This document shows, one piece after another, positions 6,556 to 12,718 of a stretch of 12,718 nucleotides of DNA. The stretch's first letter is position 1. Every line of letters begins with the position of its first letter. Below the pieces are notes generated by a model. That model saw only the letters and a list, made by a program, of their open reading frames with translations. It did no database searches and had not been told where the DNA came from. The position numbers and the translations under genes were made by a program. Source of the DNA: an uncultured Succinivibrio sp. (GTDB taxonomy: Bacteria; Pseudomonadota; Gammaproteobacteria; Enterobacterales; Succinivibrionaceae); assembly GCA_900754255.1 (NCBI GenBank), contig CAAECI010000087.1:1-12718 (forward strand), in the 5' to 3' direction.

Positions 6556-9500
6556 TCAGATCTCAAGTGAGATCCCTGTGGCAGGAGATGGATCAAGCGG
6601 CTTTCTTTCGCGTTCTCCGGACAAAGGCTGTATTCTTCCGAGGCGGGGCGCGGAATTTTTTACCTCCAGTCCCATTTGCTCCAGATTTTCTTTAAGACTC
6701 ATGCAATTGCTCTGTACGGCTTTAAGACCTTCAAGAGTTTCAGCGGCAAAGGATATACGAACCTCAGGCAGTGCGGCGACTGCTTTTACCTCCAAGGCTC
6801 CGAGCTTTTCAAGATCAAATTGGAAGGATAAATGCCAGACATTTTTGCCTTCCTTGTCCTGATCCTTTCTTATCATCATGCCGCCTTCACGTCCGCCCTC
6901 GTAGGAAGGGGGCAGGGGAATGAAACGATCAAGCAGGCTAAAGCCATCCGGCGTCCGCTTTTGCTGTTGTAATGACGCGATTTGTTGCAGGGTTTCGGAG
7001 CTCAAATCAGCTATTTTCTCCTTGCTGTCCGGGGAGGGCAAAAGCAGATCTTCTAAAGCTTCGTCAAATCCCTTCAAATCATTTTTCTTTATGAATGAGC
7101 TTACGTTCTTTCCAAGCTGCTTAAAGCGCAGACACAGGATTAAAAATGCCCATTGCTGCATGGCCGCAGCCCGTGGTGAGGACGGAGACATAGGCCCCGT
7201 TACAAAGGAGAGCCAGTTATCAACGGCCGTCAGATCACTTAAAGGAGCGCTCAATTTGTCCTTCAATTGCAAAGCCTGCTTGCGTACGATCGCAGGCAAG
7301 GTGAGATTTGAGGAGGCGGCCGTTAGAGTTTGCATGAAGACGTCAAGAGGCGAATTCTTTAGCATGGGGACCTTAACGGAAACCTCAGCGGCCATTTGTG
7401 AATTTATGATGTTTGCTTTGTTGTCTGCATTGTCCGAGCGGGAAAAGAGCGAGGCTATACGTTTGAAAAGACCGTCCTCTTTGGTGGCAACGGTGAGATC
7501 GGGAATGCTTTCCTCAGGAAGAGGCTGATCTCCGCCGGTGGTGACACTGGAGGCGGCAGAAGGTAAAACCTGAGCGCTGTTTAAAGGATCGGCCGCTTTA
7601 ATTTTAGGCGCAGAATAGTCCAGGTTGGGACTTACGATCGCATCCTTGTTGCCCGCATCAGCTTCTTTACCCGCTGGGGTTAAAAAATTTAATATCCCGT
7701 CGCGACCTGGTTTTTCGTCTACATCGGGGGAGAGAATTCCGTTTTTACTCCCGCCGGCATTAGAAAGCGTATTTTTTTGTGCGTTTTCATCAGCTTTAAC
7801 GCTTTCCACGGCCTGTTTTGACAATACGTTTTGGTTAAAATCGGAAGGCTTGATGTTCCTATAATCCTTCCCGATCAATTCGTCGCGTAAAATGTCCTTG
7901 GGCATAGGATCTTCTGTTACGGATCCATGTACCGAGGAAGGGGTTTGATCTACTGCATCGGATGCAGAAGAGGAAGCATTTACCGTACTCTGATCAAGCT
8001 CGATATCTTTTGCTGATGTATCTTTAATGATGACGTGGTTATCGTCGGTAGGTTGGATCGCAGGTGCGGTCGTTGCCTCTTCTTTAAGATCCGACTTTTT
8101 TGTAGTTTCCGCCTCGTCTGCATTAGGCTGCTTGGAGGCATCGATTTCCCTTTCTACATCCGTTGCTGTTTTATCCGGATCGGCATCTAAGGCCGTAGCT
8201 TCTTTTTCAAGATCGCCTTCTTTCACTGCTGGGGTCGTTTCGTCCGTATTTTGCCCGTCATCTGCAACAATCTCATCCTCTGAAGATGAGAGCGCTTCTT
8301 TTTTTACGGCCGTATCGGAGGAGGAGGCAGGGCGCTCATTGACATCGTTTTTTAAGGCTTTGTCGGCCGTATCTTTGCTTGCAGGCGTATTTTTTAAAGA
8401 GTCGTCGCTACCGTCATTTTGCTCTTTTTTGCCGGCTACAGGATCAGTAGACGTTTGATCGTTTTTTACAGCACCATCGCTTTTGTTCAAAAGCTCGCGT
8501 TGCTCCTGTAAAACGGTATTTAGAACGCGCTTTGAGCTCAATTCATGCGCCTGAGATGCGGCAACGAAGTCCTGAACCGCAGCGGAATTAAAATCCTCAA
8601 CGGGCAGATCCATCCCGGGAACGGAGCTAATGCCCCCGTAGAAAGAATTTTGTAAGGCAGAGTATGAGAACTTTACTTGGGCCTTATTGAGATCTTTAAA
8701 GGAAATACCATCGGAGGACGTATTTTTTTCGTATGTCTTCTGATCTTTTATAGGGACATTTGTATTAGCGTCGGCCTCAGAAGAATTTGTAACCTGAGCC
8801 TTCTGCGTCGACGCAGTCTCGTCATCTGCGGGAATATTGCCTTCTTGCAACATGCGTTGTCTTTCTTCTCTGAATTGACGCTCAAGTGTGGAGGCTCTTG
8901 ATGCCAATTCGCGCAAAGGGGTGGCAGATTGGGTCTTGGTATTTGGTGAGGCGGAGCTGTCGTCGTTTTGTCCTGCGCTTGTGCGGGACAGATTGCCGCG
9001 ACGTACGGTGTCGGCGGCTTTTTCAATGATCTGCTTGATGCGTCTTGAGGGATCCGCTTCCGTTTTGGGCAATTCGGCATTGGAGGCGGTCTTGAGATCG
9101 GGGCGATTGTCTTGAGGGAAATTCTCAGCTTTTATATTTTCCGGTGACGAGGCTTTTCTTTTGAAAATATCGTTGTAGGTATTCTGTAAATATGCGTCGG
9201 GATCACCGCTTATATGATTGTGATCGGCTTTGAGCGAGGGTGCTTTTTCGACGGAGGCGGCACCTTGCGGTACTTCTTTTTTCAGCGAGCTTAATGCCTG
9301 CGGAGAATTGCTTTGAATAAAGGCGGCGGTACTGTTTAAAACCCGCTCGGCCGCACTTCTATTTTTTAAAGATAAGGGCTCTTCGGTGATGTAAATTCCC
9401 CTTACGGCCAAATCCCTTATCAATCCTGCTCCCATCGAACCGTGATCACTAAGATCACTTAAGGAACCGGTTACGGCTCTGGCCAAAGCATCCCCGGTTT

Positions 9501-9957
9501 CGCTGCCTTCATGTAAGCAGGAAGGCAGCTGAGCTAATGATTTACCAAGTACGGCGGAGGCATCGCGCGACGGCACCGGAGCTGCTGAAGAAGATAGTGC
9601 CCGAGCCGTTTTTTCCTGCAAAGCAGGATCGCGATCAATAAGCTTTTTAGAAAGTCTTGCCAAAGGGCCTTGGGCTTGCGATACGTCTGCGTTTTTAAGA
9701 TCCTCTGCAGATCCCTTTAGTGTTGCAGATAACGAAGCATGCAGTGAATTTAAAGTTCTCTGCAGTCCCTCCGATACAGCCGGTCGTTCTACTGCGATTT
9801 TTTGCAGAAACACCCCCGCTGCCTTGTCGTTTAGAGCAGGGCGAACTGTTTTGGTATTGCTCGTTGCAGTACGGGCCTCTCCCTTTGCGGAGGTTTTTTG
9901 TATGTTTAGCTCGGAGGTTTGCATTTCACTTAGCCTGTTTTTTGCGTTATCCAACAT
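6556..9957 (-). CDS. Very large FliK-like hook-length-control domain protein
   Basis: A 1133-residue protein whose C-terminus resembles the FliK/Flg_hook domain. IPLPP (1013-1017) is followed by a short charged strand, then WHLSFQFDLEKLGALEV (1041-1057) and paired strands and helices ending EQMGLEVKN (about 1101). FliK is exported by the flagellar type III apparatus, sets hook length, and its C-terminal domain switches export specificity. A helical region with no family I recognise precedes it (about 850-1000). Residues about 490-680 are low-complexity and rich in Asp, Glu, Lys, Ser, Thr and Ala, probably disordered; 1-350 is also polar and Ala/Ser-rich. An ordered-looking island sits at about 419-493. 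No signal peptide or membrane span is seen. FliK is usually 350-600 residues, so this is unusually long, and no flagellar neighbour is present. The ATG at 9957 has only a weak AAAGAAAG upstream. The reading frame is certain; the FliK relationship is moderately supported. Confidence 0.68.
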   Translation of the reverse strand: MLDNAKNRLSEMQTSELNIQKTSAKGEARTATSNTKTVRPALNDKAAGVFLQKIAVERPAVSEGLQRTLNSLHASLSATLKGSAEDLKNADVSQAQGPLARLSKKLIDRDPALQEKTARALSSSAAPVPSRDASAVLGKSLAQLPSCLHEGSETGDALARAVTGSLSDLSDHGSMGAGLIRDLAVRGIYITEEPLSLKNRSAAERVLNSTAAFIQSNSPQALSSLKKEVPQGAASVEKAPSLKADHNHISGDPDAYLQNTYNDIFKRKASSPENIKAENFPQDNRPDLKTASNAELPKTEADPSRRIKQIIEKAADTVRRGNLSRTSAGQNDDSSASPNTKTQSATPLRELASRASTLERQFREERQRMLQEGNIPADDETASTQKAQVTNSSEADANTNVPIKDQKTYEKNTSSDGISFKDLNKAQVKFSYSALQNSFYGGISSVPGMDLPVEDFNSAAVQDFVAASQAHELSSKRVLNTVLQEQRELLNKSDGAVKNDQTSTDPVAGKKEQNDGSDDSLKNTPASKDTADKALKNDVNERPASSSDTAVKKEALSSSEDEIVADDGQNTDETTPAVKEGDLEKEATALDADPDKTATDVEREIDASKQPNADEAETTKKSDLKEEATTAPAIQPTDDNHVIIKDTSAKDIELDQSTVNASSSASDAVDQTPSSVHGSVTEDPMPKDILRDELIGKDYRNIKPSDFNQNVLSKQAVESVKADENAQKNTLSNAGGSKNGILSPDVDEKPGRDGILNFLTPAGKEADAGNKDAIVSPNLDYSAPKIKAADPLNSAQVLPSAASSVTTGGDQPLPEESIPDLTVATKEDGLFKRIASLFSRSDNADNKANIINSQMAAEVSVKVPMLKNSPLDVFMQTLTAASSNLTLPAIVRKQALQLKDKLSAPLSDLTAVDNWLSFVTGPMSPSSPRAAAMQQWAFLILCLRFKQLGKNVSSFIKKNDLKGFDEALEDLLLPSPDSKEKIADLSSETLQQIASLQQQKRTPDGFSLLDRFIPLPPSYEGGREGGMMIRKDQDKEGKNVWHLSFQFDLEKLGALEVKAVAALPEVRISFAAETLEGLKAVQSNCMSLKENLEQMGLEVKNSAPRLGRIQPLSGERERKPLDPSPATGISLEI

Positions 9958-10368
9958 ACGCTTTCTTTAAGACCTAAAGACTATTTGCTTGCCAAACAAA
10001 ATTGCAACTTCTTGTTCTAACGCTCGACTCATTTATTGTGCTCGTCTATGGCCCAAGTCACAATTCGTTGTATCAACGCAGTACATCCGTGACAAATGTT
10101 ATACTACATAACGATGTGACTATGTCTAAGGACAAAATCAGTAGCGTAAGTAAAAGTAGTTTGAGAGAGCCATCCAAGGTGCTTTTGAAAGCCGATCATG
10201 GCGTCTCATTACTTTTTTGGCAAAACGTTCTTTAGCTCGTTACATAAGCATGCGGTCCTTTGTAATAATAAACGGTAAGGAACACGACTTACTTAAGATC
10301 GTATGTCAATTTGTTTATTATACCGTGCAGGATTTTTTTTTCCCGTTATCCTTTTTATTGAGGTTTCC
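9958..10368. other. Divergent intergenic region between the FliK-like gene and mlaA
   Basis: 411 bases with no convincing gene. It contains two short palindromes, CGTTG-TAT-CAACG (10066-10078) and GTTAT-ACTAC-ATAAC (10098-10112), the second overlapping an extended -10 box TGTTATACT (10097-10105). A T-run and AT-rich stretch (TTTATTATAC, 10314-10323) about 50 bases before mlaA could be another -10. A run of eight T (10332-10339) follows no clear stem. No clear promoter for the FliK-like gene was found on the minus strand; no sigma-28 or sigma-54 consensus was recognised there. Confidence 0.5.
10097..10112 (+). promoter_or_regulatory. Extended -10 box overlapping a palindrome
   Basis: TGTTATACT (10097-10105) matches the TG-n-TATAAT extended -10 pattern, which needs little -35 support; none is clear upstream. 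The imperfect palindrome GTTAT-N5-ATAAC (10098-10112) lies over it, so a repressor bound there would block it. If used for mlaA it would give a leader of about 255 bases. Confidence 0.3.
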
Positions 10369-11187
10369 ATGCTTAGAAAAACGGTATGCGCAACAGCCTT
10401 CATCCTAGGACTGTGCTCACTTGATCAGGCCTCGGCTACGCACACCAGCTACAACCCTATGGCTCCGCGTCAGGTTTATCAGACCCTTGCCGAGAAAGAC
10501 TATTCATACGGCTATTCAATATTACCCGGTAACTCCATAGACGGGATCGAGCCTGCCAATCGTTACGTGGGTTGGGGCTTTAATTACTATGTGCTTGATC
10601 GTTATTTTCTGCGCCCGGTGGCTCACGGCTATGCTCATCTGCCGCATTTCGTGCAGGACGGGGTAGGTAATTTCTTTTCAAACGTTTCTGAAGTAAATAA
10701 CACTTTAAATAATTTGTTGTTAGGCCAGTTTTCGGACAGCGCAACCTCTTTCGGCCGTTTTCTTATAAATTCCACCTTAGGTCTTTTGGGTTTGTTTGAT
10801 CCGGCCTCGCATATGGGACTTGAGCAGAAGCGTATGAAGATGAATACCGTACTTGGGCGTTACGGTGTGGATCAAGGTGAATATTTGATGGTTCCCTTTT
10901 ACGGACCTTCCACTGAACGCGGTCTGCACGCTTCTCAAATTGACAACTGGTACTATTTTGCGCTCAATGAGCCCTTCGTTACGGCCGCCTGCTATCTTAT
11001 TTCAGGTATTCACGAAAGAGCTCAGCTAATTGAACAGGAAGAATTTATCGACGGATCTGTCGATCCCTATGCGCAGATGCGCCAGATTTATTTGTCTTAC
11101 GAACAGGGGCTTGTGGATCCGGATGTTGCTATGAAGGATAACAGCGAAAGTTTGGACGAATCATATCTTATCGAAATAGATGAATAA
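10369..11187 (+). CDS. mlaA: MlaA/VacJ-family outer-membrane lipid-asymmetry protein
   Basis: MlaA sits in the outer membrane with a porin and removes phospholipids from the outer leaflet, passing them to MlaC and the MlaFEDB complex. The 272-residue product has the family blocks in order: EPANR (61-65), FNYYVLDRYFLRPVAHGY (71-88), a GVGNFFSNVSE stretch (98-108), RFLINSTLGLLGLFDPAS (130-147), and GVDQGEYLMVPFYGPSTER (166-184). ATG at 10369 is chosen for GAGG five bases upstream. It begins with a signal sequence whose only early cysteines sit in VCAT and GLCS, neither a proper lipobox, while ASA before THTS (about residue 23) fits signal peptidase I. Canonical MlaA is a lipoprotein, so this one seems unanchored. 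The acidic C-terminal tail (from about 240) looks disordered. No other mla gene is in the window. tyrA follows after 17 bases. Confidence 0.9.
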   Translation: MLRKTVCATAFILGLCSLDQASATHTSYNPMAPRQVYQTLAEKDYSYGYSILPGNSIDGIEPANRYVGWGFNYYVLDRYFLRPVAHGYAHLPHFVQDGVGNFFSNVSEVNNTLNNLLLGQFSDSATSFGRFLINSTLGLLGLFDPASHMGLEQKRMKMNTVLGRYGVDQGEYLMVPFYGPSTERGLHASQIDNWYYFALNEPFVTAACYLISGIHERAQLIEQEEFIDGSVDPYAQMRQIYLSYEQGLVDPDVAMKDNSESLDESYLIEIDE

Positions 11188-11204
11188 ATGGACGGGGAGT
11201 AAAT

Positions 11205-12335
11205 ATGTCCGTTTCGGAAATGTCCTTGGAGCAATTACGAAAATGTATCGATGAGTGCGACGAGGAAATAATAAAGCTTCTTTCAAAGCGTCAAAATCTG
11301 GTAAAGCAGGCGGCGGTTGCCAAAGTAGAGAACAAAGACGCAGCTTACAGCACAGAGCGTGAAAGCTATCTTTTGGAAAGTCGCGAGGCCATGGCGGCTA
11401 AAGTGGGGTTGCCGCACGGGCTTGCATCTGATGTCATAAGACGAGTTTTACGCGAAAGCTATCAAAGCTCCGGAACAGGTGCTTACCCAAGACTTATGCC
11501 TTACGACGGAGATGTCGTGATCATAGGCGGTAATGGGGGAATGGGGAAGATCTTTACGCGTTATTTTGAGGCCTCCGGATACAAGGTACATGGTTTCGGA
11601 CACTCCGGATGGGATAAGGCTTCAGAATATTTTAAAAATGCTAAGATAGTTATTGTCACCGTACCCATCGATGTGACAAGTGAAATCATAAGGCAGACGG
11701 CACCATATTTGCGCTCCGATATGATTTTATGCGATCTGACTTCGGTTAAAGCTCCTATAGTTGAGTGCATGTTAAAGGAGCATAAAGGTCCCGTGCTCGG
11801 TCTGCATCCGATGTTTGGACCGGATGTGAGAAATCTTGTAAAACAAGTGGTAGTGACTTGTCCTGCCCGCGACCGACAAAGTAGTGAATTCTTGGTAAAG
11901 CAGTTGCAACTGTGGGGTGTACGCACCGTTGAATGTACCCCAGCCGATCATGATAAGGCAATGAGTATAATTCAGGCTCTGCGCCACTTTACAACCTATG
12001 CCTACGGTACCTTTATGGCATCCATTGATGCCGATCTTAATAATTTACTGACTTTAAGCTCCCCCATATACCGTCTGGAGCTTATGATGGTTGGAAGACT
12101 ATTTGCCCAAGATCCCAGACTATATGCCGATATCATCATGTCCTCAAAGCACAATTGTGAACTTATCAAGGCGTATGTCGATCATTTAAAGCCTGAGCTC
12201 GACCTAGTTATCAAGGGAGATGCTACGGAATTTGAGCGGCGTTTTCTTGAAGCTCGCAAGTATTTCGGAGAGCTTTCGGAACACTTTTTGAAAGAAAGCG
12301 GAAAACTTTTGGCAGGAGCTCAGGATCAGCGTTAA
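11205..12335 (+). CDS. tyrA: Bifunctional chorismate mutase / prephenate dehydrogenase (T-protein)
   Basis: Converts chorismate to prephenate and then, with NAD, to 4-hydroxyphenylpyruvate, the route to tyrosine. The 376-residue length matches E. coli TyrA (373). The N-terminal AroQ mutase (about 6-90) keeps the catalytic R12, R29, K40 and E53. The dehydrogenase has the nucleotide-binding GGNGGMG (108-114), HPMFGPD (201-207) with H201 aligned to catalytic H197 of E. coli, IQALRHF (255-262 region), and SSPIYRLELMMVGRLFAQDP in which R298 aligns to prephenate-binding R294. The fused arrangement is typical of gammaproteobacteria related to enterics, vibrios and aeromonads. GGGGAG lies just before the ATG. 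It follows mlaA after 17 bases and probably shares its transcript; no TyrR-type box or leader-peptide attenuator was seen in front of it, so tyrosine repression, if present, would act upstream of mlaA. Confidence 0.97.
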   Translation: MSVSEMSLEQLRKCIDECDEEIIKLLSKRQNLVKQAAVAKVENKDAAYSTERESYLLESREAMAAKVGLPHGLASDVIRRVLRESYQSSGTGAYPRLMPYDGDVVIIGGNGGMGKIFTRYFEASGYKVHGFGHSGWDKASEYFKNAKIVIVTVPIDVTSEIIRQTAPYLRSDMILCDLTSVKAPIVECMLKEHKGPVLGLHPMFGPDVRNLVKQVVVTCPARDRQSSEFLVKQLQLWGVRTVECTPADHDKAMSIIQALRHFTTYAYGTFMASIDADLNNLLTLSSPIYRLELMMVGRLFAQDPRLYADIIMSSKHNCELIKAYVDHLKPELDLVIKGDATEFERRFLEARKYFGELSEHFLKESGKLLAGAQDQR

Positions 12336-12336
12336 A

Positions 12337-12355
12337 GCTGAAGATATATTTCAGC
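12337..12355 (+). other. Hairpin directly after the tyrA stop
   Basis: GCTGAA (12337-12342) and TTCAGC (12350-12355) form a perfect 6-bp stem with a 7-base loop, one base after the stop codon. No T-run follows on the plus strand, so it is more likely a 3'-end stabilising stem or chance than a terminator by itself. Confidence 0.35.
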
Positions 12356-12410
12356 AAAATATTAAACGCTGTTATTTCTCTGTCGAGGAAATATATTAAT
12401 TAATGCTTAA

Positions 12411-12460
12411 TGGTGCTGCATGTAGATGACTGTAGCACCAAGTGTGGTCGTGATTTTTTT
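12411..12460 (+). terminator. Candidate terminator between tyrA and the Rpn gene
   Basis: TGGTGCTGCA (12411-12420) pairs with TGTAGCACCA (12431-12440) in a 10-bp stem containing one G-U, with a 10-base loop. A run of seven T begins about 13 bases later (12453-12460), and a second small stem ACCA/TGGT overlaps the gap. The spacing is longer than for a textbook terminator, but the stem is strong and sits between two convergent genes, so it may stop transcription from either side. Confidence 0.5.
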
Positions 12461-12486
12461 ATTTGCAAAATTGGTAAAAAGTGATT

Positions 12487-12718
12487 TTAGATTTCTCCTT
12501 TATATTTATTCAAAAAGTCTGAGATCTCTTGATCAGACATTTTTAACGTTTCAAATACCATGTCTTTGGGTAATCCTTTTTTTATAAAGGCCAAAGCACA
12601 TTCTTGTCTTGTACGTTCCTCTCTATTCTCCATGGCGACCTCATAATCCATGCGCGCCATCTCGCGTCTTAAATACATATGTCTTACAGCCGGATCACTG
12701 AAGAATTGATCATAGGCT
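12487..12718 (-). CDS. Rpn-family (PD-(D/E)XK) recombination-promoting nuclease, C-terminal part only
   Basis: The frame is open to the right edge, so only the last 77 residues or so are present. They begin AYDQFFSDPAVRHMYLRRE, read MARMDYEVAMENREE, then continue into a short helical tail with ALAFIKKGLPKDMVFETLK and a final ISDFLNKYK. This looks like the end of Rpn/YhgA-like or 'PD-(D/E)XK nuclease family transposase' proteins: a DP-x-R-x-x-Y-x-x-R-E-x-A helix, a charged linker, and a small helix-turn-helix-like repeat of the ALK(M)G-LS-x-E-x-I type. The catalytic N-terminal domain lies outside the window. The start seen at 12678 is only an internal methionine. Rpn proteins promote RecA-independent recombination in E. 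coli and occur in many near-identical copies in gut bacteria. The family call is moderately confident because the core is missing. Confidence 0.65.
   Translation of the reverse strand, partial: AYDQFFSDPAVRHMYLRREMARMDYEVAMENREERTRQECALAFIKKGLPKDMVFETLKMSDQEISDFLNKYKGEI

Noticed and set aside
7918..8490. Tandem protein repeat in the FliK-like centre
   Set aside because: The composition is strongly biased but no fixed repeat unit could be lined up by eye.
8748..9080. Possible 110-residue minus-strand gene inside the FliK-like gene
   Set aside because: Its proline- and charge-rich translation looks like a frame shadow of the low-complexity coding sequence, and it has no ribosome binding site.
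10002..10235. Possible small plus-strand gene in the 411-bp intergenic region
   Set aside because: No Shine-Dalgarno before the possible starts, no recognisable domain, and composition like the surrounding non-coding DNA.
10303..10368. Longer start for mlaA
   Set aside because: The added residues have no Shine-Dalgarno and would put an extra hydrophobic stretch before a normal signal peptide; ATG at 10369 has GAGG at the right distance.
1..12718. tRNA genes, CRISPR arrays, phage or insertion-sequence ends
   Set aside because: No T-arm or anticodon-arm pattern, no regularly spaced repeats, and no paired terminal inverted repeats with a transposase were seen.

Overview
The window reads as ordinary chromosome of a Gram-negative gammaproteobacterium. 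The clearest evidence is a fused chorismate mutase/prephenate dehydrogenase (TyrA) of the enteric/Vibrio/Aeromonas type, together with an MlaA-family outer-membrane lipid-asymmetry protein and an MntP manganese exporter. A host-associated anaerobe of the Succinivibrionaceae type would fit, but that is only an inference from the mixture of genes. No rRNA, tRNA, CRISPR array or complete mobile element was recognised. Eleven protein-coding genes are supported, one of them cut by the right edge.

Layout. Positions 1-305 are non-coding and hold a strong hairpin (43-75) and an intrinsic terminator (236-275, minus strand). Positions 306-4035 are a four-gene minus-strand operon, in transcription order: M20D amidohydrolase, metN-type ATPase with a NIL domain, metI-type permease, and a metQ/NLPA-type binding protein. 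Genes one to three are separated by 1 base or overlap by 4, and a terminator follows the last gene. A divergent 240-bp region carries candidate promoters on both strands. Positions 4276-5827 are a plus-strand pair, an EamA/DMT transporter overlapping a YigZ/IMPACT protein by 8 bp. MntP (5854-6435, minus) converges on this pair. Upstream of mntP is a compact block of nested inverted repeats with a 9-bp direct repeat. Positions 6556-9957 (minus) encode a 1133-residue protein whose C-terminus resembles the FliK hook-length-control domain and whose middle is a long acidic low-complexity tract. No flagellar gene lies beside it. After a 411-bp non-coding region, mlaA and tyrA form a plus-strand pair with a 17-bp gap. 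The C-terminal end of an Rpn/PD-(D/E)XK-type nuclease lies on the minus strand at the right edge.

How the genes may work together. The operon at 306-4035 most plausibly imports methionine or a methionine-like or N-acylated compound and hydrolyses it in the cytoplasm. The binding protein has no cysteine at all, so it is not a lipoprotein, and it appears to lack the asparagine that holds methionine in characterised MetQ proteins, so the substrate is open. The remaining genes look like independent housekeeping units. No clear new defence or mobile system was found. The best candidates for follow-up are the orphan FliK-like giant, the atypical amidohydrolase-linked transporter, and the structured element upstream of mntP.
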